NCBI GenBank assembly: GCA_021809805.1
Contig: JAJZKA010000011.1
Span: 1-44,866 of the forward strand
Source: Actinomycetes bacterium
GTDB lineage: Bacteria > Actinomycetota > Acidimicrobiia > Acidimicrobiales > Bog-793
DNA: 44,866 bases
Direction of reading: 5' to 3'
Shown: one piece after another, positions 32,997-41,453 of the stretch
How positions within the stretch are numbered: the stretch's first letter is position 1
How the letters are laid out: each line of letters starts with the position of its first letter
The notes under the pieces: model-generated
The model's input: only the letters and a program-made list of their open reading frames with translations
Databases searched by the model: none
Told to the model about the DNA's origin: nothing
Program-made: the position numbers and the translations under genes

Positions 32997-33739
32997 GTGG
33001 CGCGGGGGCTGGCTTGCATCGCCCGGATCCGGGCGCGATGCCTGTTGGACGTCCCGTGATCCGGCCACCCACGTTCGGATCCAGCCGACGGCCCAAGGCC
33101 ACCTCGACGATGCCGGCAGCGATGTTGGTGTGGCGGCGCACGCGCCAAGAGAGCCAGAGGTTGCCGCCAGGAGGGCGGTGTCCGCCGCAGTGTGCGGGGC
33201 GTGGTCGATGCGGACGCGCAGGGCGAGCGAAGCGACCAGGCATGCGCTGTCACGCTGGTCGCTCGCAGGGTTGTGGTGCCGGCTCACATGATCAGGCGGC
33301 CGATGCCGCGTTGCGGTGTCGGTGAGGGGCGGACCACAAGGCCAACACAGCGCGACGCGGTGGCCGAAGTGGGCGCAAGGAGGCGACAGGAGCGGGGTGG
33401 CGACGATGATGAGGAGCGTGATCCCCGCGGTCGGCCGCCCACCGACTTGGCGATGTGCCCAACGCGTCGGCCCACAGACTCAAGCACCGGACCTGTGCGC
33501 ATCGATCTCGATGTCGCGAGCGTCGCAGTCGATCAGGCCCGCACCGGCGATCCCGGCGACGACCTCACCTTGCTCATGGCCCATGACCAGGCACTCGTCG
33601 TTGCCCGCGTCGAGGCACGCTCAGCTGCAGCGATCGGCGATCCGATCGTCTCGCCGGCGATCCGGCGCCAGTCCTCATTCTTCTCGCCGGCGACGGGCGA
33701 GAACCTCCGTGGTGACACACTGACCGCCGCCGCCCCTTC
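32997..33739 (-). pseudogene. Degenerate region, possibly a remnant of a cation-efflux (CDF) gene
   Basis: This 740-base gap has no intact gene. On the minus strand, around 33300-33010, protein-like pieces occur in shifting frames: LVASLALRVRIDHAPHTAAD, then RRHTNIAAGIVEVALGRRLD and PNVGGRITG. The latter order resembles the RTD...SLAV...ALG...DP.VGL.IT membrane helix of cation diffusion facilitators, but with frameshifts and poor conservation. This is a weak identification. The plus strand from 33440 to 33752 also has an open frame (RIDLDVASVAVDQARTGDPG...) with no recognised family. Confidence 0.25.
33016..33041 (+). terminator. Hairpin downstream of the GH20-like gene
   Basis: GCATCGCCCGGATCCGGGCGCGATGC is a near-perfect palindrome (two-base bulge) starting 19 bases after the stop. 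It has the position and stability of a terminator but no T-run. Confidence 0.5.
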
Positions 33740-34666
33740 CTACCAGGGCTGAGCCGACCCGAGCCGGCGCCGGGCCCCGTCTTTTCGGGCGCTGTCAGGA
33801 AGGGTCCAGCTGCGCCGCCACGGCGCTGCCTGCGGACCGCGCAATGGTGGCGTTGTCCCATCGCTGGCGCGCCGCCGGGCGCTCCACCAGTCGCTCTCGG
33901 CCTCGTCGGCGAGCAGCGCGACGGCCGCCTCGATGCGTGCGCCGAATCGCCGGGCGTCCTCCTCGCGGCGCTCAGGGCCCGCCGGTTCGAGTCGCAGCGC
34001 GTCGCCGAAGCGCACCTCAACCCTGCCCGGCCGCAGCGTCGAGCTCCCTTTGGCAAGGATCGGGCGGGTGCCGCGCAGGTGGAAGGGAACGACGGGCACG
34101 CCGCAGCGCTTGGCGAGGTAGGCGGCCCAGCCACGGAACTCCTGGCCCCAGCCGTCGGGGGTGCGGCCGCCCTCGGGGAAGATCACGAGGCTCCAGTCCT
34201 CATCGAGCAACCCGGCGATCAGCTCGAGGCTGCGACGCTCGACCTTGGTGCGTTCGATGGGGATGGTCCCGAGCGCGAAGGACCACAGCGCCGCCTTCCA
34301 ATGGCGGTCGAAGAAATAGTCCGACGCGGCGGCCACCACGCTCTTGTGGCGAAAGCGCGCCGGCAGGCACGACAACAGGATCGAGGTGTCGAGGTGGCTC
34401 GCGTGGTTGCCGGCGAAGATCACCGGCCGCTCGAGCGGCGCGAGGTGCTCGAGGCCGCTCACCTCGGGAGTCGCGAGGAGGTGCACGAGGGGGCGCGTGA
34501 GGTTGTCGAGCATGATCGCCCGTCCGACGCGCGCGGCGGGCGTGCGGGCCCAGGTCGTGTCGTAGCTCGTGCCGAGGCGGGCTTTGGGAATGGGGCGCTC
34601 GAGCGTGCCCGGCCAGGTCGGGGGCGACAAGACCGCGGCGAGCGGGCGCGGCAGCGCCGGCTTCAC
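33740..34666 (-). CDS. Lysophospholipid acyltransferase (PlsC-like)
   Basis: A 308-residue acyltransferase that moves an acyl chain to a lyso-lipid or glycerol phosphate. PlsC motifs: FAGNHASHLD (motif I, H-x4-D), GTIPIERTK (motif II), VIFPEGGRTPDG (motif III) and GVPVVPFHLRGT (motif IV). A hydrophobic stretch around LDTSILLSCLPARF may associate with the membrane; the basic C-terminal ~50 residues are low-complexity. It is the last gene of a five-gene minus-strand operon, overlapping the LarA-like gene by 4 bases (ATGA). Given its partners, the acyl acceptor may be an unusual lipid. Confidence 0.92.
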   Translation of the reverse strand: MKPALPRPLAAVLSPPTWPGTLERPIPKARLGTSYDTTWARTPAARVGRAIMLDNLTRPLVHLLATPEVSGLEHLAPLERPVIFAGNHASHLDTSILLSCLPARFRHKSVVAAASDYFFDRHWKAALWSFALGTIPIERTKVERRSLELIAGLLDEDWSLVIFPEGGRTPDGWGQEFRGWAAYLAKRCGVPVVPFHLRGTRPILAKGSSTLRPGRVEVRFGDALRLEPAGPERREEDARRFGARIEAAVALLADEAESDWWSARRRASDGTTPPLRGPQAAPWRRSWTLPDSARKDGARRRLGSAQPW

Positions 34667-36249
34667 GACACCTCGGCGATCAGTAGCGGTGGCGTGTGGA
34701 GGTGGGTGATCGTCGGATCCCGGCCGACCACGTCCTCGGCCATCTCGAGCGCATCGGCGAGCGTGCTGGCCGGTTTGAAGCCGAGGCGGCGCACGGCCGC
34801 GCGGTCACCGCCGACGACGATGACGGCACCGAGATGGTCCAGGGCGTGCGCGCACCAATACCACATGTAGAAGGGGTGCACCCCGTGGTACGCGTGGGAC
34901 GTCCGGTACAGGTGGATGTACCACGGGTCGCGCGCGTAGCTCTCCTCGAATCGCTTTTCGACCTCCAAGGGGTCGGTCGTCTCGGCGAGCACCTGCTCGA
35001 AGAAGTCGATGTAGCTCGGGTGGTGCACGGGATGGAAGGCCCAGGGGGTCGGGTGCGACAAGATCACGACGCCGCCCTGGCGGACGAGCGGCTTGCCCTT
35101 GTAGAGGTTGAACAGGTACCCAAGCCCGAGGCAGGCCACGAGGATCGGGTTCATGATCGAGTTGACGTTGTAGGGCGAGATAAAGGGCAGACCCATCGTC
35201 AACACGTCGGTCTGGCCTTGGACCGGCACGAGCTGCTGGGCGAAGAGGTGGTCAAGGGTCTGCTCGTGCACCGCCTCGACCTCGCCGGCTTGCACCGAGG
35301 TCAGCCGGTACGGGGCGCGCACGGAGTGGAAGATCTGACGGGCGAGCGGCGCCGGGGTCCGATCGAGGGCGGCGCGCACGGTGTGGAAGGCGGCGCGGTC
35401 CTTTAGCCCCCACTCCCACTCGCGGTGATTGAGAAACCCGAACTGGTCGGGGAAGGTCGCCGTGTTGAGGGTCGTCTCAATCTGGAAGATCTTCAGTGAC
35501 TGGGCGATCAGGCGGCCCATTCGCCAGTTCGAGGTGTGCAGCTCGGAGTGGTGCCGATCCATGAACGAGCGGCTGTGCTGCATCGTCTTGACGTTGTGGT
35601 GATGGCGGATGCTGTCGTAGCTCGCCAGGCCGGTGGCGACCGACTTGTGCCCACCATCCATCGCGACGAGGTTGATGTTCACGTAGACGAGCAGGTCGCT
35701 CTCGGCAGCGCGGCGGCTGATGGCGACGAGCTCGCCCTCGTCAGTCTCGCCCAAGGTGACCATGGCGTCGGGATCCTCGGCGTCGTGCTGCCACAACAGC
35801 CCGTTCGGTGCGAAGGCGTCGAAGACCCGCCTGCCGAGCGCGTGGCGCAGCTCGTCGTCGGTCATCCGCCGGTGCAGCGCGAGCGCTGCGATGAGCACGA
35901 CGTCATCGACACCGGCAGCGGCCGCCTGGTCGAGGACCGCCTCGATCACCCGAGCGCGGACGTCGGGCGCTTCCATCTGGGGCAGCGGCAAGGAGACGTC
36001 GTCGAACGCGATCGTCAGCTTCATGCCCGGATGCAGCAGCGCAGAGAGCGGAGCCGAATCCCCGAGCGGGTGCTCGAGCGCATGGGCAATCGCGGCGTCG
36101 GGGTCGGCAAGGGGCACAAGCGGCTCGGGCGGATACACGACGCGGCTGCCGATGGGAAGGCGTTCGAGGCGGAAGTTCTCGCCGTGCCAGAACAGAGTCG
36201 GCGGCGTCGAGCGGTCGACCTCGAGGACGAATCCCGGCCTCGGACTCAC
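34663..36249 (-). CDS. LarA-like (DUF2088, lactate racemase family) protein
   Basis: A 528-residue protein of the nickel-pincer lactate racemase superfamily. Family marks: LTIAFDDVSLPLPQ (residues ~78-91; LarA has a SDVTRP-like loop here, so the Arg is lacking), LIAALALHRRMTDDELRHALG (119-139) with the LarA-type His, WQHDAEDPDAMVTLG (153-167) with a second His, and NINLVAMDGGHKSVATGLASYDSI. The C-terminal ~200 residues extend beyond canonical LarA (~425) and are rich in aromatic residues and His (HPSYIDFFEQVL, HAYHGVHPFYMWYWCAHAL). The GTG at 36249 overlaps the dehydrogenase stop. No larB, larC or larE cofactor genes are nearby. The reaction is unknown. Confidence 0.82.
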   Translation of the reverse strand: MSPRPGFVLEVDRSTPPTLFWHGENFRLERLPIGSRVVYPPEPLVPLADPDAAIAHALEHPLGDSAPLSALLHPGMKLTIAFDDVSLPLPQMEAPDVRARVIEAVLDQAAAAGVDDVVLIAALALHRRMTDDELRHALGRRVFDAFAPNGLLWQHDAEDPDAMVTLGETDEGELVAISRRAAESDLLVYVNINLVAMDGGHKSVATGLASYDSIRHHHNVKTMQHSRSFMDRHHSELHTSNWRMGRLIAQSLKIFQIETTLNTATFPDQFGFLNHREWEWGLKDRAAFHTVRAALDRTPAPLARQIFHSVRAPYRLTSVQAGEVEAVHEQTLDHLFAQQLVPVQGQTDVLTMGLPFISPYNVNSIMNPILVACLGLGYLFNLYKGKPLVRQGGVVILSHPTPWAFHPVHHPSYIDFFEQVLAETTDPLEVEKRFEESYARDPWYIHLYRTSHAYHGVHPFYMWYWCAHALDHLGAVIVVGGDRAAVRRLGFKPASTLADALEMAEDVVGRDPTITHLHTPPLLIAEVS

Positions 36250-37559
36250 GACGCTCCCTTCGTTGGGCTGTGGTCGGTGACCGGCGGCATGCCAGCGGCC
36301 GAGGCGGGCTCGGTGCTGTGCCATGAGCCGGCTGGGCGCCGCAGGTCGAAGACGATCTTGATCGCGCCCCGGCGCCCGGCCTGGCCGGCGTGCCGAAGTG
36401 CCTCTTCGTAGTGCTCGAGAGCGTAGCTGGCCGAGACGAGGCGCCCGAGATCGGCGGAGCGCACGAGCTCGAAGGCGAGGTCGAACGTCGGCCGGGCTCG
36501 GACTTCGGCGACTTCGCCGGGGCGTGCGGGCTCGCTGACGTGCTCGGTGCCGTAGGTGTAGGCGCCGAGCAGGGTGATCTCGCGCTGCCACAGGGGCGCA
36601 AGGTCGACCTTGACCGTCGAGGGCATGCCGGCGAGCACGACGCGTCCACCGGGTCGGACGACCGCAAGGGCCTCGGTGATCGACTCGCTCGTGCCGACGC
36701 AGTCCAAGACGACGTCTGCGCCGCCGGCGAGGCGTTCGAGCTCCCCGGCGTCGCGCTCGAAAGCGAGCGTCGCGGTCGCCCTCCGCACCGCTCGGGTGAG
36801 CTCGGTGGAGGAGACGACGCCATCCGCACCGAGCGAGCGGGCGAGGCTGCGCTGGACCGGATGGCGGGCGACGGCGATCAAGGTGCGCGGCAGGCCGTAG
36901 CGGCGCAGCGCCGCCAAGGTGGTGAGGCCGATCGTCCCCGCACCGAGCACGACCGCGACCTCGCCGGGGACGACGTCGGCCGCGAGCGCCACGTGGATCC
37001 CGCACGCGGTCGGTTCGACGATCACCGCCTCCTCGTCACTCAGGTCGTCGGGGACGGCGTGCAGCTGGGTGTCGTGGGCGATGAGCTCTTCGGCGAATGC
37101 CCCACCCGTGTCATGGCAAAAGCCAGTCTGGAGCCCCGCGGAAATCTCCCCGTAGGCGATGCGCTCGCACCGCCCCTTTTGGCCGCGCCGACACGCCGAA
37201 CAGGGCGGGTCGATGCCCCGCGCAGCGCAGCCGAGGACGGGCTCGAGCACGGCGCGCCGGCCTGCCAGCGGGCCGTCGAGGACGTCGGCGACGACCTCGT
37301 GGCCGAGCACGAAGGGAAAGCTGACGATCGGCTCGAAATAGCGCGAGCTGGCGCCGTCGACGGTGTGAAGGTCCGATCCGCAGATCCCCGCCAGGCGGGG
37401 CCGGATGCGGTGCCAGGCGGACGAGGGGAGTCCGGGTGCCTCGGCCTCGAGCAGGCGGAGGGGACCGAGCCCGTGGGCGGCCCCCGTGCCAGCGAGCGCG
37501 GCGCCGAGGCGCGCGGCGGCGAAGCGATGCAGCTGGCGCTCGACGACGAGGGCCTTCAT
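36246..37559 (-). CDS. Zinc-type medium-chain alcohol dehydrogenase
   Basis: A 437-residue MDR-family dehydrogenase. GICGSDLHTVDG carries the catalytic-zinc Cys, PFVLGHEVVADV the His-Glu pair, CSACRRGQKGRCERI the structural-zinc Cys cluster, and VVLGAGTIGLTTLAALRRYG the NAD(P)-binding Rossmann turn. It is longer than usual (~350), with an N-terminal extension and a polar C-terminal tail. Expected to oxidise or reduce an alcohol/aldehyde pair, possibly the fatty aldehyde or alcohol from the upstream reductase. The ATG overlaps the previous stop by 4 bases and its own stop overlaps the LarA-like start. Confidence 0.9.
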   Translation of the reverse strand: MKALVVERQLHRFAAARLGAALAGTGAAHGLGPLRLLEAEAPGLPSSAWHRIRPRLAGICGSDLHTVDGASSRYFEPIVSFPFVLGHEVVADVLDGPLAGRRAVLEPVLGCAARGIDPPCSACRRGQKGRCERIAYGEISAGLQTGFCHDTGGAFAEELIAHDTQLHAVPDDLSDEEAVIVEPTACGIHVALAADVVPGEVAVVLGAGTIGLTTLAALRRYGLPRTLIAVARHPVQRSLARSLGADGVVSSTELTRAVRRATATLAFERDAGELERLAGGADVVLDCVGTSESITEALAVVRPGGRVVLAGMPSTVKVDLAPLWQREITLLGAYTYGTEHVSEPARPGEVAEVRARPTFDLAFELVRSADLGRLVSASYALEHYEEALRHAGQAGRRGAIKIVFDLRRPAGSWHSTEPASAAGMPPVTDHSPTKGAS

Positions 37560-39952
37560 CGATGCTCCTGTGGGCTGGTGAGCTTCGGGGCGAGCGTCGT
37601 CCGTGGGCCGAGGCGGCGGGTGGCGACGGCGAGGAGATTGCGGGGACCCCCAGCGGTGCGCGCCCAGCGCTCGACCGGCCAGCCACGCCGCCGTGCGATG
37701 GCGGCCAGCTTTGGCTCGGGGTTCACCGCCACCGGCATGCCGGCGGCCTCGAGCATCGGCAAATCGCTCGTCGAGTCCGCGTAGGCCACGGTGCTCGACA
37801 GGCCGAGCCCGTGCCTCGCCGCCCACTGCTCCATCAGCGTCGCTCGCGCCTCGCCGGTGGGCGGGGTGGAGACCATCTCGCCGGTGAAGCGGCCGTCGTG
37901 CTCGCCAAGACGGGCGCAGACGATCTCATCGAACAGCGGGGTGAGCGGCGCAACGACGAAGTCGAGCGCACCGGTGATCAACAGCGTGTGGTGGCCGAGC
38001 GCCCGGTGCGCCCGCACTCGTTGGATCGCCCCGGGGAACGACCGCGTGAGGAGCAGGTCGCTGAACAGCTCCCAGGCGTCCTCTCGAACCCGTTCGACCG
38101 GTGCGTCCTCATAGCGGCGATAAAAGGATCGGAGGAAGTCGCCGCGGTCGCGCCGGTCGACGGCGAGCAGGCGCGGGCCCTCGAGCATCAAGCTCAAGGT
38201 GAGCTGGGCGCGCCGCAGCGGTTCGAGGTGCCGGGTGGCGAGCCAGGCGTAGGACTCCACCACATTGGAGTTCACGATCGTCTGCTCCAGGTCGAAGACC
38301 GCGACGTGGGGCTCCTTGGACAGGATCGCCCGTCGGGCGCGCTCTTCTCGTGTACCGCTCACGCGCTTTCCCGGGCTCGTGCGCACGCGGGCGTGGCGGA
38401 CGACGGAGGGAAGGTGGATCTCGGTGACGTAGCGCTCCCAGTCGACCACCCCAGGGTCGAAGCAGAACTCTGCCTGGTCGGCGGGATCGAGGCTTGAGAA
38501 GAACGCGAGGCTTCGGTCGATCGAAAAGCGCGCCTCGGTCTCGGTGTAGGAGCCATACAGCTCGACGTAGCCGAGCGCCCGCTCAGCGAGCGCCTTGCGT
38601 TCTTCTATCTCGACAATCTGCTCGGCTCGCTCGCCGCGCACGGGCAGGGATGAGGCGAGGCGCTCGATGAGCCCGAGGACCTTGGCGGCACGGCGCAGCT
38701 CGCCCTGGACCTTCCCGCGCCCGGGGAACTGCCAAGTCGCGACGGCGATTGGCTCACCGCGCTGGTCATAGAGCGGTCGCTCGTTGAACCACTCCTCGCA
38801 GAGCCGCACCAGCTTGCCGTAGCGCAGCGGGTTGCGGACGCTCGAGGCGACCTGGAAGATTGGCGGCGGTGCGTCGGGAGTGCCCGTTGAGGGGTGTGCG
38901 GCGACGGCGATCAGCGCGGCGGTGACGAGGTCGACCGGGATGACATCGACCACGCCCTCGGGGACGCCGGGGAACTGGCGCAGCAGCCCGCGGGCATAGG
39001 AGATGATCACCGGCTCGGCCATGCGAAAGCCGCGGATCCAGCCGGGCCGGGGCTCGGCAAGGGCGGACTCGACGATCGAAGGCCGCACGATGGTGGTCGG
39101 AAGCGGCCCGCGGTTCTGCGACAGCGCGACCTCTCCGAGGGACTTCGTATACGCGTAGGCATCGGGCCAGCCGAGGGCTTGGGCACGGGCACGCCCGAGT
39201 TCCACCATGCGGTCGCTCACCCAGTCCGTGCGGAGCCGTTCGGTGCGTTCGGCGAGCAGGCTGCGGCCGGCGGCCCCGAGCTCTTGGCGGGCCGCCTTGG
39301 CGAAAGCGGCGAGGCGATCGGGCTCACGGCTTTGGCCGTCGGCCTCGCTGCGCGCCCGCCGAGCAGCGGCGACCTCCCCGCGCCAGTCCGGAAGGCTGAA
39401 GAAGCGGTCGTCGGCGACCGGCTGCTCGGGCGCGTCGCCGTGACGCCCGCTTTGGACGTAGGCCGTCGAGACCGCGACGAGATGGGGAAGCGGTGCGCCG
39501 GGCGGGCGGTGGCGCGCCGCGAGCTCCAGCAGAGTCGTCGCGACGCGGCTCGGGCCGAGCAGGTTCACCTCGACCGCGCCGTCGAGCGGCGCGTCGAAGC
39601 TGACCGTTGCGGCCGAGTGCACGACGACGTCACAGCTCGCGAGAATCGCGCCATCGGCCTCACTCAACCCGAGCCCGTCGGTGCCGACGTCGCCGGCGAT
39701 CGTGACGAGGCGTCGGGCGATGGTCCCCTCGAACGCGTCGCCGAGCTCGTTGCGCAGCCGGTCGAAGCAGTCATTGCGGATGATCTCGCGCGCCGTGCGC
39801 TCGGCGGCCCCCGTCCGCCGGCCCGGTCGGACAAGGACGACGATCTCGCAGTCCGGCACGGCGCGCACCAGGCGCTCGACGAGGGCCGTGCCGAGGAAAC
39901 CTGTTGCCCCGGTCACCGCGATGCGGCGACCGGCAAGGAGCGAGGAGATCAC
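37556..39952 (-). CDS. Fatty acyl-CoA reductase-like (NAD-binding 4) fused to HAD-IB phosphatase
   Basis: A 798-residue fusion. Residues 1-~500 resemble thioester reductases and alcohol-forming fatty acyl-CoA reductases: IAVTGATGFLGTALVERL (dinucleotide binding, 11-28), VVVHSAATVSFD, VSTAYVQSGR, YAYTKSLGEVAL (Y-x3-K) and TTIVRPSIVESAL. Residues ~565-790 are a HAD-IB phosphatase: VFDLEQTIVNSN (Glu replaces the second Asp of DxDxT), LLITGALDFVVAPL and AYADSTSDLPML. It would make a fatty aldehyde or alcohol and hydrolyse a phosphate. The GTG at 39952 overlaps the stop of the membrane-protein gene. Confidence 0.9.
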   Translation of the reverse strand: MISSLLAGRRIAVTGATGFLGTALVERLVRAVPDCEIVVLVRPGRRTGAAERTAREIIRNDCFDRLRNELGDAFEGTIARRLVTIAGDVGTDGLGLSEADGAILASCDVVVHSAATVSFDAPLDGAVEVNLLGPSRVATTLLELAARHRPPGAPLPHLVAVSTAYVQSGRHGDAPEQPVADDRFFSLPDWRGEVAAARRARSEADGQSREPDRLAAFAKAARQELGAAGRSLLAERTERLRTDWVSDRMVELGRARAQALGWPDAYAYTKSLGEVALSQNRGPLPTTIVRPSIVESALAEPRPGWIRGFRMAEPVIISYARGLLRQFPGVPEGVVDVIPVDLVTAALIAVAAHPSTGTPDAPPPIFQVASSVRNPLRYGKLVRLCEEWFNERPLYDQRGEPIAVATWQFPGRGKVQGELRRAAKVLGLIERLASSLPVRGERAEQIVEIEERKALAERALGYVELYGSYTETEARFSIDRSLAFFSSLDPADQAEFCFDPGVVDWERYVTEIHLPSVVRHARVRTSPGKRVSGTREERARRAILSKEPHVAVFDLEQTIVNSNVVESYAWLATRHLEPLRRAQLTLSLMLEGPRLLAVDRRDRGDFLRSFYRRYEDAPVERVREDAWELFSDLLLTRSFPGAIQRVRAHRALGHHTLLITGALDFVVAPLTPLFDEIVCARLGEHDGRFTGEMVSTPPTGEARATLMEQWAARHGLGLSSTVAYADSTSDLPMLEAAGMPVAVNPEPKLAAIARRRGWPVERWARTAGGPRNLLAVATRRLGPRTTLAPKLTSPQEHR

Positions 39953-40596
39953 CGCCGGCGCGAGGCAGCGGCGCGGGTGGCAGCACGCCGCGGGGGCGTA
40001 TAGCGCTTGGAAGCAGCTGGCACCTTCGTGGTCTGGTTGCCGCGGGACTTCGGGCCCGTGTCGACCGTGCCACTGAAACGTCCTGCCGCCTGGTCCTGGC
40101 GCTGCTTCCTCATGACCCGGAAGATCAACCAGCCGCCAAAGAACAGATAGAGGACGGCACCGTAAAGGAACCCGGTCGAGAGCATCTCCATGCCGATGAG
40201 GAATGAGGCAAAGCCAAGGAGCGCGCGACGGCGGAACACGACGCCGCCCACCAAGATGGCGCAGCCGACCAGGCCGGCGATCAGGTAGGTGGCGGCGTCG
40301 TGGCGGATCGTCGTGTTGGCAGAACCCCGAGCGACGAAATACACCGCGACCGCCAGCACCGCGGCGATGGCGCTGAGGATGGCCCCGAAGATGATCTCAC
40401 GGCGCTCGAGGCCGTTGACGATCTCCTTGGAGTTCGCCGGGAGCGGGGTTGGCTCTTTGGGCTCACGCGGTCCGGGCTTTTGGTGCCAGAGATCCCGGAC
40501 GATCTCGACCAGCGAGCGTGGCTTGAAATGGGTGGACTCCTCGGCCACGTCGGCCGGTTCGGGGGGCCTCTGGTCGCCGTACTCAGAGCGCGTCAC
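39949..40596 (-). CDS. Membrane protein of unknown function
   Basis: A 215-residue protein starting at GTG 40596. The first ~80 residues are polar (PRSLVEIVRDLWHQKPGPRE, EIVNGLERREI), then about four membrane helices follow (GAILSAIAAVLAVAVYFVA; YLIAGLVGCAILVGGVVF; LLGFASFLIGMEML; YGAVLYLFFGGWLIFRVM), and the tail is strongly basic (SKRYTPPRRAATRAAASRRR). No family is recognised. The stop overlaps the reductase-phosphatase start (GTGA), making it the first gene of the five-gene lipid-like operon, perhaps a membrane scaffold or exporter component. Confidence 0.82.
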   Translation of the reverse strand: MTRSEYGDQRPPEPADVAEESTHFKPRSLVEIVRDLWHQKPGPREPKEPTPLPANSKEIVNGLERREIIFGAILSAIAAVLAVAVYFVARGSANTTIRHDAATYLIAGLVGCAILVGGVVFRRRALLGFASFLIGMEMLSTGFLYGAVLYLFFGGWLIFRVMRKQRQDQAAGRFSGTVDTGPKSRGNQTTKVPAASKRYTPPRRAATRAAASRRR

Positions 40597-40643
40597 GGGC
40601 CGAAGGCTAGTCGCCTCGCCTTGTGGGAGCAGAAGGCGGCGGC

Positions 40644-41414
40644 TCAGGCGCAAAGCGCGGGCAGCAGCTCGCTGATCGAGCCGTCGAGTCGCGCTTGGGC
40701 GAGATGGTCGAGCTCGGTCGATCCCTTGGTGAGGATCACGATCGGGCGTCCGATCTCGTGCGCGAAGTGGACGAGGCCGGCGGCGGGGCGGACGCTGAGC
40801 GTCGTCCCCACGGCCATGAGCAGGTCGGCGGCGCGCACGGCCAGTGCGGCTCGGCGCAACAGGGTGGCGTCAAGCGGCTCGCCGAACAAGATGGTCGAGC
40901 CTTTGAGCAGGCCGCCGCAGGGGGCGCCGTCGACGATCGCCATGCAGTGCGGGTCGGCTTCCCCGGCGCGGACGCGTTCCACCACGAGCTCGGTGTCACC
41001 CTCCACCCCACAGCGCCAACAGCGCGTCCGCCGGATCGATCCGTGCAGCTCGACGACACGATCGCGGTGGTGGCCGGCGGCCAGGTGGAGGCCGTCGGTG
41101 TTCTGGGTGGCGAGGAGCTCGAGGCGTCCTGCGGCCTCGAGGCCCACAAGGGCGCGGTGACCCGCATTGGGGGTCGGGACGGGTCGCGAGGGATCGGCGA
41201 GCCGCCGCCACGCCGCGGCGCGCAGCTCGGGATCGTTGAGGTAGGCCGACAGCGTCGCCCGGCGCCCCGCGAGGGGGTCTCGAGCCCATAGACCGTCAGG
41301 ACCGCGGAAGTCGGGGATGCCCGAGTCCGTCGAGATGCCCGCACCGCTCAGCACGACGATGCGCTGGGCGTGCTCGAAGAGCCGATGGGCGCGTGAGAAA
41401 TCGTCGGCGACCAT
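40644..41414 (-). CDS. Sir2-family NAD-dependent protein deacylase
   Basis: A 256-residue sirtuin. VVLSGAGISTDSGIPDFRGPDGLW binds NAD; TQNTDGLH and VELHG give the catalytic His; CWRCG and HCMAIVDGAPCGG supply the four zinc Cys (second pair widely spaced); LLMAVGTTLSVRPAAGL and VILTKGSTELD close the NAD pocket. The enzyme removes acyl groups from lysines, for example on acyl-CoA synthetases. It is 48 bases upstream of the lipid-like operon's first gene on the same strand and could be co-transcribed. Confidence 0.94.
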   Translation of the reverse strand: MVADDFSRAHRLFEHAQRIVVLSGAGISTDSGIPDFRGPDGLWARDPLAGRRATLSAYLNDPELRAAAWRRLADPSRPVPTPNAGHRALVGLEAAGRLELLATQNTDGLHLAAGHHRDRVVELHGSIRRTRCWRCGVEGDTELVVERVRAGEADPHCMAIVDGAPCGGLLKGSTILFGEPLDATLLRRAALAVRAADLLMAVGTTLSVRPAAGLVHFAHEIGRPIVILTKGSTELDHLAQARLDGSISELLPALCA

Positions 41415-41453
41415 CAGTTGATGATCGCGCGACGGGTGCTCGAGCCGGCCCTC

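Noticed and set aside
36390-37784. Plus-strand open frame of 464 codons
   Set aside because: It is antisense to the zinc dehydrogenase, whose motifs are clear, and carries no motif itself.
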